From: Corynebacterium yudongzhengii | GTDB taxonomy: Bacteria; Actinomycetota; Actinomycetes; Mycobacteriales; Mycobacteriaceae | Assembly (NCBI RefSeq): GCF_003065405.1 | Contig: NZ_CP026947.1 | Location: 1,550,001 to 1,614,000 of the forward strand | DNA: 64,000 nt | Direction: 5' to 3' | Part shown: piece by piece, positions 58,369-64,000 of the stretch | Numbering within the stretch: the first letter of the stretch is position 1 | Layout of the letters: every line of letters begins with the position of its first letter | Position numbers and translations under genes: made by a program | The notes under the pieces: generated by a model | Database searches by the model: none | What the model saw: the letters and a program-made list of their open reading frames with translations, nothing else | What the model was told of the DNA's origin: nothing

Positions 58369-59535
58369 ATGGACAACCTTCTGGCATATCTCCTGGTGGG
58401 TATCGCACTCGGCGCGCTCATCGGCTGGCTCGCTCACGCCGCCTGGGCCAGGCGGCAGGATCTGCAGGGTGGGGGCGAAGGTGTCGTCGATGAGCGAGAC
58501 GAACCCACGCAGCAGGAGCTAACCATGAGCCGCCAGCTGCACGCCCTAGAGCAGGCGATGAGCACGCTCGACGGGAAGATCGGGACGCTGGAGACGAATC
58601 GGGCGGCCTCGCTGTCCTCACTGGCCAGCCAGGTCCAGGCCATGACGCGTACCTCGACCAGGCTCAGCGATCGTACCGACAAGCTGGTCACCGCGCTGCG
58701 CGCGCCGCAGATTCGGGGACGGTGGGGTGAGACGCAGCTGGAGCGCGTCGTCGAACTGGGTGGCATGGTGCGTCACTGTGACTTCGACACGCAGGTCACC
58801 GCCCGGCTCGGCGGTCAGACCGTGCGCCCGGATCTCATCGTGCACCTGGCGGGCGGGCGGCAGCTCATCGTCGATGCGAAGGTACCGTTTAGCGCGTATC
58901 TCGACGCGATGGACACCGAGGATCCGGAGGAGCATGCGGGGTTTAGGCGTCGTCACGCGCACCTTGTGCGCACTCACATCACGCAGCTGGCGGATAAGGA
59001 ATACTTTCGGGCTTTCGACCCGACCCCGGAGTTCGTGATCGCGTTCGTGCCGGCGGATCCTTTCCTCGACGCCGCGCTCGAAGTCGACCCCGAACTGCTT
59101 GAATATGGTTTCAGCCGCAACGTCGTGCTCGCCACCCCGACCACGCTGTTCGCGTTGCTGCGCACGGTCGCTTTGGGGTGGCAGCAAGAAGACGTCTCCG
59201 ACAAGGCCCGGGAGATCCAGCGCTTGGGTCGCGAGCTACACGAGCGCCTCGCCGTCTTCGGTGAGCACTACACCAAACTCGGCCGGAGCCTGGAAAAGGC
59301 GGTGGAGACCTATAACTCCACCCTCGGTTCGCTGGACTCCCGGGTGCTGGTCACCGCGCGGCGGCTGGCGGAGATGGAGCTGTCGGTGCGCGGATCACGC
59401 ACCCCCACCCCGCCGGATCAACTGTCGACGGGTGTGCGCCGCTCTTCGTCTTTCGGTGATTCTTTGGGCGGTTCTTTGGGCGGTTCTTTGGGCGGTGATT
59501 TTCGGACACTGCCCGGGTCGTTCGACAATCACTAG
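58369..59535 (+). CDS. rmuC: RmuC-like DNA recombination protein
   Basis: 388 residues. A single N-terminal helix (LLAYLLVGIALGALIGWLA), a coiled-coil (about 45-110) and the RmuC nuclease-like core: RGRWGETQLERVVELGGM, IVHLAGGRQLIVDAKVPFSAYLDA. The family limits recombination at inverted repeats. The C-terminal GDSLGGSLGGSLGGDF comes from three 12-bp repeats. An upstream ATG in frame is possible, but the membrane helix starts here. Confidence 0.85.
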   Translation: MDNLLAYLLVGIALGALIGWLAHAAWARRQDLQGGGEGVVDERDEPTQQELTMSRQLHALEQAMSTLDGKIGTLETNRAASLSSLASQVQAMTRTSTRLSDRTDKLVTALRAPQIRGRWGETQLERVVELGGMVRHCDFDTQVTARLGGQTVRPDLIVHLAGGRQLIVDAKVPFSAYLDAMDTEDPEEHAGFRRRHAHLVRTHITQLADKEYFRAFDPTPEFVIAFVPADPFLDAALEVDPELLEYGFSRNVVLATPTTLFALLRTVALGWQQEDVSDKAREIQRLGRELHERLAVFGEHYTKLGRSLEKAVETYNSTLGSLDSRVLVTARRLAEMELSVRGSRTPTPPDQLSTGVRRSSSFGDSLGGSLGGSLGGDFRTLPGSFDNH

Positions 59536-59561
59536 CCGCTAATTGGGTAGGATTAGCGACC

Positions 59562-60197
59562 GTGTCGACGCCGAGTTCTCCTACCCGCAGCCCCGCGCCA
59601 CCATCGCGCAACCAGGGGCGCTTCATGGGGCTGCCACTCTGGTTGTCGTTCGGACTCGTCGTCGCGGCCCTGACGACCGGGCTGCTCATCAGCCTCGGCA
59701 CGGGCGGACTCGGGCTGCCATATCTGCTCTGTTTCACGATCAGCGCCCTCATCGTCGCGCTCTTGGTGCGCCCGCAGGGGATCTTTCTAACTGTGGCGAG
59801 CCTGCCCATTCTGTTCTCCATCTTCACGGTGCTCACGTCCTTTTTGACTGCCCGCGTGCAATCCAGTGAAGGCACCCCGCTGTTTTCCCGCGCGAATATG
59901 GTCACGGCCTTCTACCCCATGACCCAGCATTTCCCCTGGTTGGCGCTGGTCACCTTGGCGGCGATCGGGATCGGGGTGTTGCGGTGGTGGCTGCTGCGCC
60001 GGCAGTCGCAGCGCATCGACAACCACGCCGCCCAACAACGACGCGAACTCCAGGAAGCGGACCGACGCAACCGCGCGCTGTCCCGCGCAGCCCGTCGGCG
60101 CTCCGGGCAGCTCACCGTGGACGAGCTCTTGGCCCGCGCCGGGAAGGAAGCGCCCTCGCACGGTACGCGGCGCTCCCACCATCGGCGGCGTCGGTAG
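59562..60197 (+). CDS. DUF6542-type membrane protein
   Basis: 211 residues. Pro/Ser-rich first 20, four helices (25-48, 52-70, 74-93, 128-145), then a basic coiled tail of 60 residues with many Arg. Found in corynebacteria and mycobacteria next to the ispH/xseAB block; function unknown. GTG start, 26 bases after rmuC, so probably co-transcribed. Confidence 0.7.
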   Translation: MSTPSSPTRSPAPPSRNQGRFMGLPLWLSFGLVVAALTTGLLISLGTGGLGLPYLLCFTISALIVALLVRPQGIFLTVASLPILFSIFTVLTSFLTARVQSSEGTPLFSRANMVTAFYPMTQHFPWLALVTLAAIGIGVLRWWLLRRQSQRIDNHAAQQRRELQEADRRNRALSRAARRRSGQLTVDELLARAGKEAPSHGTRRSHHRRRR

Positions 60198-60264
60198 CGG
60201 GGTCTTGGGGTTCGGGTTCTCGTTCTGGGGGCGGGCTGCCTGGTGGGCGGGCTTGCCGGCATGT

Positions 60265-60364
60265 TGCGCTTGCGCTGGTCGAAAGGAGTCACTACTAAAG
60301 GAGTACTGAATTCGACCTCGCGAGCGCCCTTTATATGAGGGTGCTGTCGACCAGCGCAAGCGCA
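60265..60364. repeat. 100-bp palindromic element, copy 5
   Basis: Exactly 100 bp with perfect 18-bp terminal inverted repeats (TGCGCTTGCGCTGGTCGA and its complement). An inner short hairpin CCCT/AGGG is present. It lies between convergent genes, as does copy 1. Confidence 0.9.
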
Positions 60365-60425
60365 CCACGCCTGCGCCGCCCTCCTCCGCATCCTCCAGTG
60401 GCTCGCGACGCCACGCGTGCGCTAG

Positions 60426-60932
60426 CTAGTTACGCAGGGCGGCGTGGAAGGCCTCTTCTGCCTCGGGATTGAAAGGGACGAAGATGGCTTCGTCGATGCC
60501 GGCGACTGCTCGGCAGGTGCGCACGGCGATGCGGGCGGCGTCGTCGATAGGCCAGCCGTACACCCCGGCGGAGATCGCCGGGAAGGCCACGGTGCGGGCG
60601 CCCAGCTCGCTGGCCAGCCGCAGCGACTCGCGGTAGCAGGAGGCGAGCGTGGCGGAGCGGTCCTCGGTCGTCGAGTAAACCGGCCCGACGGTGTGGATCA
60701 CCCAGCGGGCCGGCAAATCGCCGGCCCCGGTGGCCACGGCCTGGCCGGCGGGCAGCCCGTCGGGGTGGGTGGTGGCGCGGATCTCTCGGCACTCGGCGAG
60801 GATCGTGGGGCCGCCGGCGCGGTGGATGGCGCCGTCGACACCTCCGCCGCCCAGAAGCTCGGAGTTGGCGGCGTTGACGATGGCGTCGGCGCACACGGCC
60901 GTGATGTCTCCAGCTTCGATGCGCAACTGCAT
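60426..60932 (-). CDS. Macro-domain ADP-ribose deacetylase
   Basis: 168 residues, a stand-alone macro domain: IVNAANSELLGGGGVDGAIH (ADP-ribose site) and AISAGVYGWP (phosphate loop). It should hydrolyse O-acetyl-ADP-ribose or ADP-ribose esters. The longer upstream frame is a shadow of ispH codons, so the start is MQLRIEAGD. It sits four bases downstream of ispH and is probably in its operon. Confidence 0.9.
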   Translation of the reverse strand: MQLRIEAGDITAVCADAIVNAANSELLGGGGVDGAIHRAGGPTILAECREIRATTHPDGLPAGQAVATGAGDLPARWVIHTVGPVYSTTEDRSATLASCYRESLRLASELGARTVAFPAISAGVYGWPIDDAARIAVRTCRAVAGIDEAIFVPFNPEAEEAFHAALRN

Positions 60933-60936
60933 GGTG

Positions 60937-61917
60937 CTAGGCCTTCGCGGTCTTCTTCGTGCGCGGCGCGCGCAGGTCGCGCGGCAGGGCGAAGTTGATG
61001 GTCTCGACGGTGGTGGTGATCTCCTCGACGTCGCTGAAGCCACGCTCGGCGAGGTAGTCGAGCACCTCGCGGACCAGGATCTCCGGCACCGAGGCACCCG
61101 AGGAGACGCCGACGGTCTCAACGCCCTCGAGCCAGGCCTCGTCGATCTGCGCGGCGTAGTCCACGAGGTGGCCATCCTTCGCGCCGTAGTCGAGGCCCAC
61201 TTCCACCAGGCGCTTGGAGTTCGAGGAGTTCTGGGAGCCGACGATGATCATGAGATCGGTATCCGGGGCGATCTTTTTGACCACTTCCTGGCGGTTCTGC
61301 GTGGCGTAGCAGATATCGTCCGACGGCGGGTCCTGCAGGTGCGGGAAGCGCTGCTTGAGCTTATTGACGATCTCCAGCGTCTCATCCACCGACAGCGTCG
61401 TCTGCGACAGCCACACCAGCTTCTCGTTGTGCAGCCACTCCGGCAGCTCGTCGACCGAGTCGACGTTGTCGACGATGTGGGTGACCTCCGGGGCTTCGCC
61501 GGAGGTGCCCTCGACTTCCTCGTGGCCCTCGTGGCCGACCAGCAGGATGTGGTGGCCATCGCGGTCAAAGCGGGTGGCCTCCCGGTGGACCTTGGTCACC
61601 AGCGGGCAGGTGGCGTCGATGGTGCGCAGCTTGCGCTCAGCGGCGAGGTTACGCACCTGCGGCGACACCCCGTGCGCCGAGAACACCAGGTGGGCGCCCT
61701 CGGGTACCTCGTCGGCCTCGTCCACGAAAATGACGCCCTTCTTCGACAGGGTCTCGACCACATACTTGTTATGGACGATCTCCTTGCGGACGTAGATCGG
61801 CTCGCCGTACTTTTCCAGGGACTTCTCGACGGTCTCCACCGCCCGGTCCACGCCGGCGCAGTAGCCGCGCGGGGCCGCCAGCAGGACCTTCTTTGCTCCA
61901 TCGGTCATGGAACCCAC
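60937..61917 (-). CDS. ispH: 4-hydroxy-3-methylbut-2-enyl diphosphate reductase
   Basis: 326 residues. The three cysteines that hold the iron-sulfur cluster are in [19 protein letters not shown] and ICYATQNRQ. Last step of the MEP isoprenoid pathway, giving IPP and DMAPP. The first Met may be GSM or MTDG (three codons later); neither has an obvious ribosome site. Confidence 0.95.
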   Translation of the reverse strand: MGSMTDGAKKVLLAAPRGYCAGVDRAVETVEKSLEKYGEPIYVRKEIVHNKYVVETLSKKGVIFVDEADEVPEGAHLVFSAHGVSPQVRNLAAERKLRTIDATCPLVTKVHREATRFDRDGHHILLVGHEGHEEVEGTSGEAPEVTHIVDNVDSVDELPEWLHNEKLVWLSQTTLSVDETLEIVNKLKQRFPHLQDPPSDDICYATQNRQEVVKKIAPDTDLMIIVGSQNSSNSKRLVEVGLDYGAKDGHLVDYAAQIDEAWLEGVETVGVSSGASVPEILVREVLDYLAERGFSDVEEITTTVETINFALPRDLRAPRTKKTAKA

Positions 61918-62042
61918 CGTATCTAAAATGAGTCGGAAACAGTAGAGGCCCTAAACTAGGCCGCACTGCCCGAAACACTGCCCGATATGCTGCCGAGAAG
62001 GAAACGCAGCCACAACGCCGTGAAAAGAGAGGTAAGTCCCAG

Positions 62043-63296
62043 GTGGCGCCACGTTCCAGCACCCCGAGTAACAGCCAGGAGACCGCCTGGCCGGTGCATA
62101 GACTCAACGAATCCATCAAGGGCTGGATCGATCGCCTCGGCTGGCTGTGGGTGGAGGGCCAGTTGACGCAGATCAATACGAAGCCGCGGTGGCGGTTTAG
62201 CTATCTCACCCTGCGCGATACTGAGGTCGAGCAGTCGATCGAGCTCACCTGCCCCACCAGCGTTCTGCAGGAGCTGAGCAGCCCGCTTAACGACGGTGAC
62301 CGCGTCGTCGTCTGCGGCCGTCCGGATTTTTATGTCGGCCGCGGGCGGTTGAGCATGCGGGTCAGTGAGATCCGGCACGTGGGCGTCGGCCAGCTGCTGG
62401 CACGCATCGAGGCGCTGCGCCGCACCTTAGCCGCCGAGGGGCTGTTCGACCCGGCGCGCAAGCGGCGCCTGCCCTACCTGCCGCAGAAGGTCGGTCTGAT
62501 TACCGGCCGCGGTTCGGCGGCCGAGCGCGACGTGTTGTCCGTGGCCAATGCCCGCTGGCCGGCCGTGCAGTTCGAGATCATCAACACCGCCGTCCAGGGG
62601 GCGAGCACTGTCCCCCAGGTCATGGAGGCGCTCAAGCGTCTGGATCACAACCCGTCGGTCGACGTCATCATCATCGCCCGCGGGGGCGGCTCCGTGGAAG
62701 ATCTGCTGCCGTTTTCCGAAGAGGCCTTGCAGCGTGCGGTCGCGCAGGCGCGCACGCCGGTGGTCTCCGCGATTGGGCATGAGCCGGATAACCCGGTGCT
62801 CGACAACGTCACGGATCTGCGCGCCGCCACCCCGACCGACGCCGCCAAGAAGGTCGTTCCCGATGTCGCGGAGGAACGCGCCGTCTTAGAGCAGGCCCGT
62901 GCCCGCATGGCCGGCGCGTTGCGCGGCTGGGAGCGCCGGGAACGCGAGGGCCTCAACGCGCTGCGCTCGCGCCCGGTGCTGGCTGACCCGATGCGCCCGA
63001 TTACGCAGCGTCGAGAAGAAATCGAGCGCGCCCGCAACCTGATCCGCCGCGACATCTCCTACCTGCTGCGCGGCGAGCAATCCCAGGTCGCCGGGCTGCG
63101 CGGGCAGGTCTCCGCCCTCGGCCCGGCCGCCACGCTGGCGCGCGGCTACTCGGTCGTTCAGGTGTTGCCGCGCGACGGCAGCGGGCCGGAGGTGGTCACC
63201 TCGATTGCCCAGTCGCCGCCGGGTTCGCAGCTGCGCATCCGCGTCGGCGACGGCTCGATCACCGCCGCTGCGATGTCCACCCAGCGCTCTGATTAA
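62043..63296 (+). CDS. xseA: Exodeoxyribonuclease VII large subunit
   Basis: 417 residues. The N-terminal OB fold ([27 protein letters not shown]) is followed by the catalytic region with [29 protein letters not shown] and [13 protein letters not shown], then coiled-coil helices. Forms exonuclease VII with XseB. GTG start. xseB follows 41 bases later. Confidence 0.95.
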   Translation: MAPRSSTPSNSQETAWPVHRLNESIKGWIDRLGWLWVEGQLTQINTKPRWRFSYLTLRDTEVEQSIELTCPTSVLQELSSPLNDGDRVVVCGRPDFYVGRGRLSMRVSEIRHVGVGQLLARIEALRRTLAAEGLFDPARKRRLPYLPQKVGLITGRGSAAERDVLSVANARWPAVQFEIINTAVQGASTVPQVMEALKRLDHNPSVDVIIIARGGGSVEDLLPFSEEALQRAVAQARTPVVSAIGHEPDNPVLDNVTDLRAATPTDAAKKVVPDVAEERAVLEQARARMAGALRGWERREREGLNALRSRPVLADPMRPITQRREEIERARNLIRRDISYLLRGEQSQVAGLRGQVSALGPAATLARGYSVVQVLPRDGSGPEVVTSIAQSPPGSQLRIRVGDGSITAAAMSTQRSD

Positions 63297-63337
63297 CCAC
63301 ACCCTGATAAAACCACAACCCCGCAGGAGAGAACACG

Positions 63338-63619
63338 ATGACCGACAACACCGTAGGAGCTGGGCAGGTGCGCCAGGACGCGTTCACGCCCGTCGAGAAT
63401 TTAGGCTACGAGGAGGCCCGCGATGAGCTCGTGGAGATCGTGAAGATCCTCGAGTTAGGCCAGATGGGCTTGGACGAGTCGCTGAAGTACTGGGAGCGCG
63501 GCGAGGCGCTGGCGAAGCGCTGCGAAGACTACCTCGACGGCGCCGCCGCGAAGGTCGAGCGCGCACTCGGCAACGCGGAAAACGCAGGCGCGGAAGACAC
63601 AGACGCCGAGCAGGATTAG
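63338..63619 (+). CDS. xseB: Exodeoxyribonuclease VII small subunit
   Basis: 93 residues with the usual helical core ([39 protein letters not shown]) and an acidic tail. AGGAGAG lies eight bases before the ATG. Its last bases overlap the end of the convergent DUF4245 gene. Confidence 0.93.
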   Translation: MTDNTVGAGQVRQDAFTPVENLGYEEARDELVEIVKILELGQMGLDESLKYWERGEALAKRCEDYLDGAAAKVERALGNAENAGAEDTDAEQD

Positions 63620-64000
63620 TTCTCGACGGGCTCGCCATCCAAGGTGGCCTCGATGAGGGTGGCGAACTCATCGTCGGCGGCCACACCGTTGATCAGGTAG
63701 GTCACCCCGCCCTCGGTGAAGGACCAGAGATCGCGGACGTCCTCGTTTTCTGAGGTGTGCACCGACACCTCCACGCCGCGGATGTCCTCGGTGCGATCGA
63801 GGCTGCGCAGCTCGCCGTCGATACCGTCGACGGCTTCTTCTTCCGGCAAATCCGTCTGGACGAGCTGCAAGAAGCCGTTCTCCCCGGTGACGTAGCCCAC
63901 TACGGGCGCGGGAGTCTGGCCGATGCTGGTGCGGCGTGCGGAGTTCGCGGTCCAGTCTGCCGGGACCGTGGGAATGACGAGGTCGTAGTCGGCGGCGCCG
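63616..64000 (-). CDS. DUF4245 family protein (C-terminal part)
   Basis: The frame is open to the window edge, so only the last 128 or so residues are present. It starts at the edge with [19 protein letters not shown] and contains [16 protein letters not shown] and [16 protein letters not shown]. This matches the actinobacterial DUF4245 family, usually with an N-terminal membrane anchor that would lie outside the window. Function unknown. Confidence 0.8.
   Translation of the reverse strand, partial: GAADYDLVIPTVPADWTANSARRTSIGQTPAPVVGYVTGENGFLQLVQTDLPEEEAVDGIDGELRSLDRTEDIRGVEVSVHTSENEDVRDLWSFTEGGVTYLINGVAADDEFATLIEATLDGEPVEN

Noticed and set aside
57055..58437. A 460-codon frame opposite the AI-2E gene
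   Set aside because: Low-complexity Asp/His/Glu/Arg composition typical of antisense reading; the plus-strand protein has clear family motifs.
60933..61175. N-terminal extension of the macro-domain protein
   Set aside because: The extension is Arg/Ser/Pro-rich and lies wholly within ispH in another frame; the macro fold begins at MQLRIEAGD.

Overview
The window is high-GC actinobacterial DNA, and Corynebacterium fits best. Supporting signs are a mycothiol gene (mshB), the order typA - lpqW-like lipoprotein - mshB - small membrane protein - ferredoxin - dapC that is shared with mycobacteria, a BCCT osmolyte carrier, an actinobacterial GuaB1, and a ychF/rmuC/DUF6542/ispH/xseAB block. No rRNA, tRNA or CRISPR array was recognised.

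Layout. 1-1377 is non-coding and holds an array of perfect palindromes. 1378-6532 carries small membrane proteins, a GtrA protein, a pseudouridine synthase, dapC and ferredoxin. 6562-11074 carries mshB, the lpqW-like gene and typA. 11369-12961 carries a secreted protein, a DUF402 protein and an ArsC-like protein. 12958-16694 is a decayed dipeptide ABC operon (dppDF, dppC, a stub of dppB) cut by a dead IS5-family element. 16694-21205 carries a DUF2218 protein, zupT, a lipoate ligase-like gene and a BCCT carrier. 21310-23506 is a small composite mobile cassette: two identical 139-bp inverted repeats enclose a lipoprotein gene, a 5-bp duplication flanks the whole unit, and an intact IS3 element has inserted in one repeat. 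A second IS3-family element lies beside it. 25824-32561 is a 5-oxoproline-type cluster (NRAMP-like carrier, YcsI-like protein, GntR regulator, biotin carboxylase/BCCP, PxpBC fusion, PxpA) with the same 15-bp operator before both outward promoters.

33094-36333 holds a broken GntP permease and a broken ABC exporter. Then come a spermidine synthase-like protein, a secreted phosphatase, a second copy of the palindrome-array DNA (39692-40235), putA, a broken permease, a broken epimerase, a methionine ABC transporter with a broken binding protein, a secreted SGNH hydrolase, an alcohol dehydrogenase, guaB1 with an amber codon, a metal-dependent hydrolase, a 2H-phosphoesterase/PNPOx fusion, ychF, an AI-2E exporter, rmuC, a macro-domain protein, ispH, xseA, xseB and the end of a DUF4245 gene.

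Three features stand out. Two unrelated families of non-coding palindromic repeats occupy the intergenic gaps. The passenger cassette at 21310-23506 has clear transposition footprints. Nine ORFs, including the IS5 transposase, are interrupted by single-base frameshifts or single stop codons; this is either real genome decay or sequencing error, and the raw reads would decide which.
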